DNA of 64,000 nt from contig NZ_VMBP01000003.1 in assembly GCF_007559435.1 (NCBI RefSeq), forward strand, positions 62,001-126,000. Direction: 5' to 3'. The notes under the pieces were generated by a model. The model was not told the DNA's origin, did no database searches, and saw nothing but the letters and a program-made list of their open reading frames with translations. Each line of letters opens with the position of its first letter. Position 1 is the first letter of the stretch. This document shows, piece by piece, positions 56,917 through 64,000 of the stretch. This stretch comes from Ancylobacter moscoviensis. GTDB lineage: Bacteria; Pseudomonadota; Alphaproteobacteria; Rhizobiales; Xanthobacteraceae. Both the position numbers and the translations under genes were made by a program.

Positions 56917-58380
56917 ATGATGCCTGCACCGCTGCTTGACAACCCCCCGCTTCGGCGAAGTGCCGCCGGTTCCGGCCGTCTCGCCCGCATGGCCGTGCGC
57001 GCGGCGCAGGGGCTCGGCCTTCTCGCCGCCGCCACGCTCGCCGGCCCGGCTGCCCAGGCACAGGGGCAAGGCCGACAGCCCGGAATCATCCGCGACGCGG
57101 AGATCGAGACGCTGCTGCGGGATTACACGCGGCCGATCTTCAAGGCCGCCGGCCTGAGCCAGCAGAACATCCAGGTGGTGCTGGTCGGCAGCGACAGCTT
57201 CAACGCCTTCGTCGCCGACGGCCGGCGCATCTTCATCAACATCGGTGCGCTGAAGCAGTCCAAGACGCCGAACGAGATCATCGGCGTGCTGGCGCACGAG
57301 ACCGGCCACATCGCTGGCGGCCATCTGGCAAATATGCGCCAGCAGCTCGAAGCCGCGCAGACGGCCTCCATCGTGGCCATGCTGCTGGCGGCCGGCGGCG
57401 TGGCGGCCGGCGCCTCCGCTGGCGCCAATATGGGCGGGGCGGCCGCGGGCGCCATCGCCGCGCCGCAGGAGATCATCCGCCGCTCGCTGCTGTCCTACCA
57501 GCGCGGGCAGGAAGCCTCCGCCGACCGAGCGGCGGTGACCTACCTCAACGCCACCAAGCAGTCCGCGCGCGGCATGCTGACGACGTTCGAGCGCTTCCAG
57601 AACGACCAGATGTTCCTCAGCCAGCGGGTCGATCCCTATGTGCTGAGCCATCCCATGGCGACGGAGCGCATCGCGCTCCTGTCCGAGCTGGCGCAGAAGA
57701 GCCCCTATTTCGAGACCAAGGATTCGCCGGCGCTGCAGGCCCGCCACGACATGATGCGCGCCAAGCTCGTCGGCTTCACCCAGCCGCCGGAGTCGGTGAG
57801 CCGCGTCTATCCGCGCTCCGACAATTCGCTGCCGGCCCGCTATGCGCGCGCCATCTCCGCCTATCGCTTCGGCGCGGTGCCCGACGCCGTCCGGCAGATC
57901 GACGCGCTGATCGCCGAGCAGCCGAACAACGCCTATTTCCACGAGATCAAGGGTCAGGCGCTGCTGGAGGCGGGCCGGGCCCGCGAGGCGGTGGCGCCGC
58001 TGCGCCGCGCCGTGGCGCTGTCCGGCGGCAATCCGCTCATCCGCATGCTCCTCGGCCAGGCGCTGGTCGCCACCGACGACAAGTCGACCATGGACGAAGC
58101 GGTGCGCGAGCTGAATTTCAGCCTCCAGCGCGAGCCGTCCTCACCGGCGGGCTGGCGCTATCTCGCCATGGCCTATGGCCGCAAGGGCGACATTCCGAAC
58201 GCCGACCTCGCCTCCGCGCAGTCCGCCTTCATGGGCGGCGACTTCCGCCTCTCGCGGGAGTTGGCGACGCGGGCGCGCAACGGCTTCAAGCTCGGCACGC
58301 CCGGATGGCTGAAGGCCGACGATATCGTCAACTACAAGCCGCCCGTCGATCCACGCGCCCGGAAGAAGCCTCCGCCGTAG
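56917..58380 (+). CDS. M48 family metalloprotease with TPR domain (BepA-like)
   Basis: 487 residues. A hydrophobic signal (GLGLLAAATLAGPAAQA) follows a 25-residue basic leader; an ATG at 56989 is a possible start that would give a more normal signal. HETGH at residues 127-131 is the zinc-binding HExxH of M48 peptidases, and the third ligand Glu lies in GQEASADRAAV. The C-terminal half has TPR-like repeats (ARAISAYRFGAVPDAVRQID; FHEIKGQALLEAGRAREAV). BepA relatives degrade misassembled outer-membrane proteins. Confidence 0.92.
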   Translation: MMPAPLLDNPPLRRSAAGSGRLARMAVRAAQGLGLLAAATLAGPAAQAQGQGRQPGIIRDAEIETLLRDYTRPIFKAAGLSQQNIQVVLVGSDSFNAFVADGRRIFINIGALKQSKTPNEIIGVLAHETGHIAGGHLANMRQQLEAAQTASIVAMLLAAGGVAAGASAGANMGGAAAGAIAAPQEIIRRSLLSYQRGQEASADRAAVTYLNATKQSARGMLTTFERFQNDQMFLSQRVDPYVLSHPMATERIALLSELAQKSPYFETKDSPALQARHDMMRAKLVGFTQPPESVSRVYPRSDNSLPARYARAISAYRFGAVPDAVRQIDALIAEQPNNAYFHEIKGQALLEAGRAREAVAPLRRAVALSGGNPLIRMLLGQALVATDDKSTMDEAVRELNFSLQREPSSPAGWRYLAMAYGRKGDIPNADLASAQSAFMGGDFRLSRELATRARNGFKLGTPGWLKADDIVNYKPPVDPRARKKPPP

Positions 58381-58448
58381 ACGACGCCGGTTCGACCCAT
58401 GCCGGGGCGGATGGCCCCCTGCCTCGCCCCTTTTCCTCGGAGATACCC

Positions 58449-59234
58449 ATGCTGCCGCTGACCTTCCTTCGCCGTCTCGGACGCGGCGCCATCGCCACCG
58501 CGCTCGTCCTCGGCCTCACCGCCGGCGCCAGCCTCACGCCCGCCTCCGCACTCGACGACGCCCAGCGTCAGGAGTTCGAGGGCGTCATCCGCGATTACCT
58601 GCTGAAGAATCCCGAGGTGATCCAGGAAGCGATCATGGAGCTCCAGAAGCGTCAGGCCGCCGCCGAGGCGGGCCAGCGCCAGAAGGCGCTGACCGAGCTC
58701 AAGCCACTGATCTTCGATTCCCCGCGCGGCGTGGTCGTCGGCAACCCCAAGGGCGACGTCACCCTCGTGGAGTTCTTCGATTACAATTGCGGCTACTGCA
58801 AGCGCGCCCTTGGCGACCTCGTCGAGCTGGTCAAGTCCGATCCCAAGCTCAAGGTGGTGCTGAAGGAATTCCCGGTGCTCGGCCCGGGCTCGGTGGAGGC
58901 GGCGCGCGTCGCCGTCGCGGTCCGCCTCACCGAGCCGGACAAGTACTACGCCTTCCACCAGAAGCTGCTCAGCGACCGCGGCCAGGCCAACAAGGCCAAG
59001 GCGCTGGAAGCCGCCGCCGAGGTCGGCATCGACAAGGCGAAGCTGGAGAAGGCGCTGGCGAACCCGGAGATCGACGCCTCGCTGCAGGAAAGCCTGCAGA
59101 TCGCCGACGCGCTCGGCATCGACGGCACGCCGAGCTATGTGCTGGGCGACTCGGTCATCGTCGGTGCGGTCGGCCACGACCAGATCCGCGATGCCATCCA
59201 GTCCATGCGGTCCTGCGGCAAGACCCAGTGCTGA
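58449..59234 (+). CDS. DsbA family thiol:disulfide protein (ScsC/BdbD-like)
   Basis: 261 residues from the ATG at 58449, with GGAG 6 nt upstream. Signal peptide, then an N-terminal helical dimerisation-like segment (DAQRQEFEGVIRDYLLKNPEVIQEAIMELQKRQ). The active site is CGYC (Cys114, Cys117) in EFFDYNCGYCKRA, and the cis-Pro loop is in IDGTPSYVLGD. Two further Cys lie at the very end (SCGKTQC). It acts on disulfides in the periplasm. It follows the M48 gene by 68 nt on the same strand. Confidence 0.92.
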   Translation: MLPLTFLRRLGRGAIATALVLGLTAGASLTPASALDDAQRQEFEGVIRDYLLKNPEVIQEAIMELQKRQAAAEAGQRQKALTELKPLIFDSPRGVVVGNPKGDVTLVEFFDYNCGYCKRALGDLVELVKSDPKLKVVLKEFPVLGPGSVEAARVAVAVRLTEPDKYYAFHQKLLSDRGQANKAKALEAAAEVGIDKAKLEKALANPEIDASLQESLQIADALGIDGTPSYVLGDSVIVGAVGHDQIRDAIQSMRSCGKTQC

Positions 59235-59315
59235 GTCACGTGAGGCCGGCCGGGACTACCGGAACACCAGTCGCGCATAACCGGCTGGGGGTTATTCGCC
59301 CGCAAAGCACGGCAG

Positions 59316-59347
59316 GGCTTGGCGCGAGCCAAGCCATTGCCTATAAA
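59316..59347 (+). promoter_or_regulatory. Promoter for aroQ-accB-accC with overlapping inverted repeat
   Basis: TTGGCG (59319-59324), 17 bp, TATAAA (59342-59347), about 50 nt before the aroQ ATG. A perfect inverted repeat GGCTTGGC-GCGA-GCCAAGCC (59316-59335) covers the -35 box and is a possible operator. It could also form an RNA hairpin at the end of the dsbA transcript, but no T-run follows. Confidence 0.6.
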
Positions 59348-59398
59348 CCCGCGGCCGTTCCGACACGGGTCGGGCGGCGGCTGGCTTCCTGAGGCGCG

Positions 59399-59836
59399 AT
59401 GCCCGATACGGTGCATGTACTCAACGGTCCGAACCTCAACCTGCTCGGCACGCGCGAGCCGGAGGTGTACGGTCGCGCGACGCTGGCCGATGTCGAGGCC
59501 GCCTGCCGCGCCGCCTGCGAGCGCCATGGCCTCGGGCTCGTCTTCCGCCAGACCAATCACGAGGGCGAGCTTGTCACCTTCCTGCAGGAAGCGCGCGGCT
59601 CGCTGGGCGTCGTCCTCAACGCCGCCGCTTACACCCACACCTCCGTCGCTGTCGCCGACGCCATCAAGGCGGTCGGCCTCAATGTCGTCGAAGTCCACCT
59701 GTCCAACGTCTTCGCGCGGGAAGCCTTCCGCCATCATTCATACATTTCGCCGGTCGCCCGTGGGGTGATCTGCGGGCTGGGGATCGACGGCTACCGGCTC
59801 GCCATCGACGCGCTCGCCGGCAGTCGAGTGAGCTGA
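59399..59836 (+). CDS. aroQ: 3-dehydroquinate dehydratase, type II
   Basis: 145 residues. [21 protein letters not shown] carries the catalytic Arg/Tyr region, [11 protein letters not shown] the lid-side contacts, and [30 protein letters not shown] the catalytic His. The enzyme makes 3-dehydroshikimate in the shikimate pathway and is a dodecamer. It is the first gene before accB and accC, a standard alphaproteobacterial grouping. Confidence 0.96.
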   Translation: MPDTVHVLNGPNLNLLGTREPEVYGRATLADVEAACRAACERHGLGLVFRQTNHEGELVTFLQEARGSLGVVLNAAAYTHTSVAVADAIKAVGLNVVEVHLSNVFAREAFRHHSYISPVARGVICGLGIDGYRLAIDALAGSRVS

Positions 59837-59866
59837 AGGGGAGACGGGGAGCACCGTCACAGGATC

Positions 59867-60352
59867 ATGATGAAAACCAACAAGCCCAACATCGACCCTG
59901 CGCTGGTGCGCGAGATCGCCAACTTGCTCTCCGAGAGCGACCTCACCGAAATCGAGGTGCAGCACGAGGATCTCCGCATCCGCGTCGCCCGCGCCGCGCC
60001 GACGGTCTACGCCGCGCCGGCCCCGGTGGCCGTGGCCGCACCCGCTCCCATCGCCGCCGCGCCGACCCCGTCCATCGGCGCCGCGCCTGCCGCTGCCGCC
60101 GAGGATGTGTCGAAGCACCCCGGTCTCGTCACCTCGCCGATGGTCGGCACGGCCTATCTCGGCCCCGAGCCCGGCGCGAAGTTCTTCGTCGATGTCGGCT
60201 CCGTGGTGAAGGAAGGCCAGACGCTCCTCATCGTCGAGGCGATGAAGACCATGAACGCGATCCCCGCTCCCCGCGCGGGCACCGTGACCCGTGTCCTCGT
60301 GGAGAATGCGCAGCCGGTCGAGTATGGCGAGCCGCTCCTGATCATCGAGTGA
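59867..60352 (+). CDS. accB: Acetyl-CoA carboxylase biotin carboxyl carrier protein
   Basis: 161 residues. The N-terminal helical part is followed by an Ala/Pro-rich hinge (residues 45-80) and the biotinyl domain with [21 protein letters not shown]. The biotinylated Lys is in [15 protein letters not shown] instead of EAMKM is usual in this class. It carries carboxybiotin between AccC and the transferase. A second ATG immediately follows the first, so the start is uncertain by one codon. It begins 30 nt after aroQ and ends 10 nt before accC. Confidence 0.96.
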   Translation: MMKTNKPNIDPALVREIANLLSESDLTEIEVQHEDLRIRVARAAPTVYAAPAPVAVAAPAPIAAAPTPSIGAAPAAAAEDVSKHPGLVTSPMVGTAYLGPEPGAKFFVDVGSVVKEGQTLLIVEAMKTMNAIPAPRAGTVTRVLVENAQPVEYGEPLLIIE

Positions 60353-60362
60353 GGTCCGCCTG

Positions 60363-61715
60363 ATGTTCGGCAAGATCCTGATTGCCAATCGCGGCGAGAT
60401 CGCGCTGCGTGTGCTGCGCGCCTGCAAGGAGCTCGGCATCGCCACCGTCGTGGTGCACTCCACCGCCGACGCCGATGCCATGCATGTCAAGCTCGCCGAC
60501 GAGAGCGTGTGCATCGGCCCGCCGCCCGCCAAGGACAGCTACCTCAACATCCCGGCCCTTCTCGCCGCCTGCGAGATCACCGGGGCCGAGGCGGTGCATC
60601 CGGGCTACGGCTTCCTGTCCGAGAATGCCCGCTTCGCCGAGATCCTCATCGACCACGGCGTGAAGTTCATCGGACCGAAGCCCGAGCATATCCGCATCAT
60701 GGGCGACAAGATCGAGGCGAAGAAGACCGCCAAGAAGCTCGGCATCCCCTGCGTGCCCGGTTCGGAAGGCGGGGTCTCCACCGACGAGGAAGCGGCCCGT
60801 GTCGCCGCCGAGATCGGCTTCCCCGTGCTCATCAAGGCCGCCGCCGGCGGCGGCGGACGCGGCATGAAGGTCGCCCGCTCGCCGGAAGAGCTGTCCACGG
60901 CGCTCTCCACGGCCCGCTCGGAAGCGCGCGCCAATTTCGGCGACGATGCGGTCTATATCGAGAAATATCTCAGCACGCCGCGCCACATCGAGATCCAGGT
61001 CTTCGGCGATGGTCGCGGCAATGCCGTGCATCTGGGCGAGCGCGACTGCTCGCTGCAGCGCCGGCACCAGAAGGTGCTCGAGGAGGCCCCCTCCCCGGTG
61101 ATCACGCCGGAGCAGCGCGCGCAGATCGGTGAGACCGTCGCCAAGGCGATGCGCGACATGCAGTATCTCGGCGCCGGCACCATCGAGTTCCTCTATGAGA
61201 ATGGCGAGTTCTATTTCATCGAGATGAACACCCGCATCCAGGTGGAGCATCCGGTGACGGAGGCCATCACCGGCTTCGACCTCATCCGCGAGCAGATCCG
61301 CGTGGCCGCCGGCGAGCCCCTTAGCTTCCGCCAGGAAGACGTCGTGCTGAAGGGCCATGCCATCGAGTGCCGGGTGAATGCCGAACATCCGCGCACCTTC
61401 CGGCCCTCGCCGGGCAAGCTCGCCTATTGGCACGTGCCGGGCGGCCTCGGCGTGCGCATCGATTCGGCCGTCTATCAGGGCTACGTGATCCCGCCCTATT
61501 ACGACAGCATGATCGGCAAGCTCATCGTCCACGGCGCCACCCGCGAGGAATGCCTGGCGCGCCTGCGTCGCGCGCTCGACGAGTTCGTCGTGGAAGGCAT
61601 CGAGACCACGCTGCCGCTGTTCCGCGAGCTGGTCGAGAACGACGACATCAAGCGCGGCGCCTACGACATCCACTGGCTCGAGCACTTCCTCGCGGAAGGC
61701 GAGCCGGCAAGCTGA
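60363..61715 (+). CDS. accC: Acetyl-CoA carboxylase, biotin carboxylase subunit
   Basis: 450 residues. [23 protein letters not shown] starts the ATP-grasp enzyme. [14 protein letters not shown] is the Gly-rich ATP loop; [20 protein letters not shown] and [16 protein letters not shown] hold catalytic and metal-binding residues. It carboxylates biotin on AccB, the first half of malonyl-CoA synthesis. It is the end of the aroQ-accB-accC unit, followed by a hairpin. Confidence 0.97.
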   Translation: MFGKILIANRGEIALRVLRACKELGIATVVVHSTADADAMHVKLADESVCIGPPPAKDSYLNIPALLAACEITGAEAVHPGYGFLSENARFAEILIDHGVKFIGPKPEHIRIMGDKIEAKKTAKKLGIPCVPGSEGGVSTDEEAARVAAEIGFPVLIKAAAGGGGRGMKVARSPEELSTALSTARSEARANFGDDAVYIEKYLSTPRHIEIQVFGDGRGNAVHLGERDCSLQRRHQKVLEEAPSPVITPEQRAQIGETVAKAMRDMQYLGAGTIEFLYENGEFYFIEMNTRIQVEHPVTEAITGFDLIREQIRVAAGEPLSFRQEDVVLKGHAIECRVNAEHPRTFRPSPGKLAYWHVPGGLGVRIDSAVYQGYVIPPYYDSMIGKLIVHGATREECLARLRRALDEFVVEGIETTLPLFRELVENDDIKRGAYDIHWLEHFLAEGEPAS

Positions 61716-61722
61716 GTCTCCC

Positions 61723-61751
61723 ATGCGCGGCGCCTTCACAGCGCCGCGCAT
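61723..61751 (+). terminator. Strong hairpin after accC (no T-run)
   Basis: Perfect 11-bp inverted repeat ATGCGCGGCGC / GCGCCGCGCAT with a 7-nt loop, 8 nt after the accC stop and 19 nt before the aat ATG. Lacking a T-tract, it may attenuate or stabilise the mRNA 3' end. Confidence 0.4.
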
Positions 61752-61769
61752 CTCCGCCATGCTGGCGGC

Positions 61770-62450
61770 ATGTCACACCCGCGCGAACATCAGGTCGAGA
61801 TCACCCCGGAAGTGCTGCTGAAGGCTTATGCCTGCGGCATCTTCCCGATGGCCGAAAGCGCGGACGACCCCGGCCTCTACTGGATCGAGCCGGAGCGGCG
61901 TGGCGTCATCCCGCTCGACGGGTTCTCCATTTCGAGCCGGCTCGCGCGCACCGTGCGCTCGGACCGCTTCGAGGTCCGCATCGATCATGATTTCGAGGCG
62001 GTGATCGACAGCTGCGCGGCACCCGCCGAAGGGCGCGGCTCCACCTGGATCAACCGGCGCATCCGCAAGCTCTACTGCGATCTCTTCGCGCGCGGCTACT
62101 GCCATTCGGTGGAGGCGTGGCAAGATGGCGAGCTGGTCGGCGGGCTCTACGGCGTGCGGCTCGGCCGCGCCTTTTTCGGCGAGAGCATGTTCCACACCGC
62201 GCGCGACGCCTCGAAGGTGGCGCTGGTGCATCTCGTGGCGCGGCTGAAGCAGGGCGGCTTCACCCTGCTCGACACGCAGTTCGTCACCGATCATCTCAAG
62301 AGCTTCGGCGCCATCGAGGTGCCCCGGCGGCACTATCACCGGCTACTGTCGCAGGCCCTGGCGGATGGCGAGGGCGATTTCTACTGCTGGCCGCCCGGCG
62401 AGGCGATCACCGGCGCGCTCTGCTTGCAGTCGGTCAGCCACACGTCATAG
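61770..62450 (+). CDS. aat: Leucyl/phenylalanyl-tRNA--protein transferase
   Basis: 226 residues (E. coli Aat is 234). [39 protein letters not shown] and [41 protein letters not shown] are family segments. It adds Leu or Phe to N-terminal Arg/Lys of proteins, marking them for ClpAP (N-end rule). The last 70 nt overlap the convergent DUF2155 gene; the C-terminal LQSVSHTS resembles the usual alphaproteobacterial ending, so the overlap appears genuine. Confidence 0.95.
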   Translation: MSHPREHQVEITPEVLLKAYACGIFPMAESADDPGLYWIEPERRGVIPLDGFSISSRLARTVRSDRFEVRIDHDFEAVIDSCAAPAEGRGSTWINRRIRKLYCDLFARGYCHSVEAWQDGELVGGLYGVRLGRAFFGESMFHTARDASKVALVHLVARLKQGGFTLLDTQFVTDHLKSFGAIEVPRRHYHRLLSQALADGEGDFYCWPPGEAITGALCLQSVSHTS

Positions 62451-63031
62451 ATCGGGTGCTCGACGCCGTGCAGGCCCGGGCTGGACGCGAACATCCAGCC
62501 ACCGAACAACGGCTGCATCTTGCCTTCCAGCGTGATTTCCTGGACCTCGACGAAGCCCGTGGTGTTCTGCTGCTCGGTCTGCGGCCGCGTGTAGCAGGCC
62601 CGCGGCGTGATGCGGAGCGCGCCGAACTGGACGGTCTCGTTGATCGCCACGTCGAAGCTGATGATGCGGCCGGTGATCTTGTCGAGGCCGGAGAACACGG
62701 CGGTCTTGTTCTCGATCTTCTGATCGGGCGGCTGCACCACCTCGATGTCGCCGCTGGGACCGACCGTGGCCTGGCCGGGCACCTCGGGCTGTGTCGGGGC
62801 CGGCGCGCGCGGCGCGTCCGCGTCGGGATCCTCCATGATGGAGGGAACGCCGGGACCGCCGGGCGGAGGCGAATCGGGATTGTCGACCGCGCCGGACGGC
62901 ACGTCGGCCGGCGGCGCCAGCGGCTGCGAATCGACGCCGCCCTGCCAGCCCTGCTGGGCGGCGAGCGGGCCGGCGAGCGCGAGGAGCGCCACGGCCGTCA
63001 GGAGCGCAGAACGGAGCGGACCGGCGAACAT
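62381..63031 (-). CDS. DUF2155 domain exported protein
   Basis: 216 residues from the ATG at 63031. A signal peptide ([25 protein letters not shown]) is followed by a Pro/Asp-rich linker (residues 30-85) and the DUF2155 domain: [42 protein letters not shown] and [28 protein letters not shown]. Two conserved Cys could form a disulfide. The family is alphaproteobacterial and of unknown function, usually next to aat and NDUFA12 as here. Confidence 0.93.
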   Translation of the reverse strand: MFAGPLRSALLTAVALLALAGPLAAQQGWQGGVDSQPLAPPADVPSGAVDNPDSPPPGGPGVPSIMEDPDADAPRAPAPTQPEVPGQATVGPSGDIEVVQPPDQKIENKTAVFSGLDKITGRIISFDVAINETVQFGALRITPRACYTRPQTEQQNTTGFVEVQEITLEGKMQPLFGGWMFASSPGLHGVEHPIYDVWLTDCKQSAPVIASPGGQQ

Positions 63032-63162
63032 CGGATAGCCTCGAAAGCCGCGCGCCTCGTCCGGGGCGCGCCACCGGCCAAGATGCGGGGCAATGCGGCG
63101 ATGTCGGGGCGAGCGGGACACGGGTGCACGATCCCCCGCGCGCCTTGCCGGCGGATGCGATG

Positions 63163-63576
63163 TCACTCGGGCGTCCAGGCCTTGTAGTCGCCGGTGACGG
63201 CCGGGCGGTGACCGAAGCCGAGCGTCGAGCCCGGCGGGTGATAGGCGTTCGCCGTGCCGGTCGGGTTGGGGCGATGCGGCTTCTGCCACTCGCGGGGAAC
63301 GTAGGTTTCCTCGCTCGGCGGCACATCGGAGCGCTGGTGCATCCAGGCGTGCCAGCCCGGCGGAATGGCGCTCGCCTCGGCATAGCCGTTGAAGATCACC
63401 CAGCGGCGCTCGAAGCCGAGCGTCGGGTCGATCTTGCGGCCCTTGGTGCGATAGTAGCGATTGCCGAACTCGTCCTCCCCAACGAACTCACCGTAGCGCC
63501 ACGTGTGGAAACGCGTGCCCATGGTCTGACCCTTCCACCAGGTGAAGGTCTCGGTGATGAAGTCGGAAAGCTTCAC
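63163..63576 (-). CDS. NADH:ubiquinone oxidoreductase subunit NDUFA12 family
   Basis: 137 residues from the GTG at 63576; an ATG at 63618 would add 14 residues but family members start close to the KLSDF segment. FTWWKGQTMGTRFHTWRYGEFVGEDEFGNRYYR and RRWVIFNGYAEASAIPPGWHAWMH are diagnostic of the B17.2/NDUFA12 supernumerary subunit of complex I, found in mitochondria and alphaproteobacteria. It lies at the inner membrane on the peripheral arm. It is followed by DUF2155 after 131 nt. Confidence 0.93.
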   Translation of the reverse strand: MKLSDFITETFTWWKGQTMGTRFHTWRYGEFVGEDEFGNRYYRTKGRKIDPTLGFERRWVIFNGYAEASAIPPGWHAWMHQRSDVPPSEETYVPREWQKPHRPNPTGTANAYHPPGSTLGFGHRPAVTGDYKAWTPE

Positions 63577-63689
63577 GGAATTCGTCCCTGCGCCGGCTTT
63601 AAAGCTCGGGCGGAACATGCCACCCGAGCCGCCCGGTGTCCAGCCGCGCGAGCGCCCGCGCGGCGCTTACGCACGATGGAGCGAGGCGC

Positions 63690-64000
63690 TCAATCGCGGC
63701 GGCGGAACTCCGTCGTGTAGTAGGCGAGCGCCAGGGCGATGATGGCGATGCCGGCGATGGTGACGGCGCCCCAGCCGCCCCGTTCATAGAGCGGGCTCGC
63801 CAGCGCCGAGCCGAGGGCGCCGCCAAAGAAGAAGGTCGCGATATAGAGCGCGTTGAGACGCGAGCGGATCTCCGGCGCCAGCATGAAGATGGCCCGCTGC
63901 CCGAAGACGAGATTTGCCGTCACCGCGCAGTCCAGCACGATGGCGCCGATGGCGAGCACCACGACCGAGGACATCGCCGCGCCGAGTTCGGTGACGAGGA
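63690..64000 (-). CDS. MFS transporter, C-terminal part (5' end beyond window)
   Basis: 103 residues are visible; the frame stays open to the window edge before the ATG at 63974, so this is the end of a longer gene. Three hydrophobic helices can be seen (VVVLAIGAIVLDCAVTANLVFG; ALYIATFFFGGALGSALASPLY; GAVTIAGIAIIALALAYY), joined by FGQRAIFMLAPEIRSRLNALYI, typical of the last helices of major-facilitator exporters. Substrate unknown. Confidence 0.75.
   Translation of the reverse strand, partial: LVTELGAAMSSVVVLAIGAIVLDCAVTANLVFGQRAIFMLAPEIRSRLNALYIATFFFGGALGSALASPLYERGGWGAVTIAGIAIIALALAYYTTEFRRRD

Overview
This window looks like ordinary chromosome from a GC-rich alphaproteobacterium of the order Hyphomicrobiales (Rhizobiales), possibly Xanthobacteraceae. 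Gene order supports this more than any single gene. The blocks rne / amidase / PBP1A / prfB and M48 protease / DsbA / aroQ / accB / accC / aat / DUF2155 / NDUFA12 are familiar alphaproteobacterial neighbourhoods. NDUFA12 is an alphaproteobacterial and mitochondrial complex I subunit, and the suf operon carries an Irr-like box. I saw no tRNA or rRNA gene, CRISPR array, prophage or insertion sequence.

Layout. 1-4.4 kb: a minus-strand operon for a periplasmic metal/redox system (imelysin, Tat-exported multicopper oxidase, di-heme DHOR protein, second imelysin cut by the window edge). 4.5-12.7 kb: a small conserved protein, a BaiN-like flavoprotein, recJ, a phytase-like esterase, a DMT exporter, a hydrolase and a 113-residue unknown, with several palindromic repeats. 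12.9-16.5 kb: aminotransferase, hom, glpX. 16.6-20.7 kb: a lipoprotein gene divergent from a phaC that has a very long Lys/Ala/Pro-rich N-terminal extension and is translationally overlapped by an LprI-like gene. 20.7-24 kb: argC and parE. 24-27 kb: a double GT2 glycosyltransferase, LysE exporter and GreA/B factor. 27.2-29.4 kb: DEAD-box helicase and TfoX.

29.4-37.1 kb: the suf Fe-S assembly operon on the minus strand (cysteine desulfurase, sufB, sufC, sufD, sufS, sufT, a VOC-family gene, sufA). A 19-bp palindrome resembling the Irr/ICE iron-response box lies upstream, and two palindromic repeat pairs sit in its internal gaps. 37.4-45 kb: hydrolase, small exported protein, anmK, tyrS and a 1193-residue AsmA-like protein. 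45.2-52 kb: peroxiredoxin, prfB, an Lrp regulator divergent from a glutathione S-transferase, PBP1A and an N-acetylmuramoyl-L-alanine amidase. 52-55.5 kb: a 731-nt gap, probably a long leader, then rne. 55.6-64 kb: aminotransferase, BepA-like protease, DsbA, aroQ-accB-accC, aat, DUF2155, NDUFA12 and the 3' end of an MFS gene.

Most genes are housekeeping. The points most worth a second look are the imelysin/multicopper-oxidase/di-heme operon, the PhaC extension, the Irr-like box and repeats in the suf operon, a dense GANTC cluster after recJ, the long rne leader, and a 70-bp convergent coding overlap between aat and DUF2155. No claim rests on a database search; families were recognised from motifs and context.
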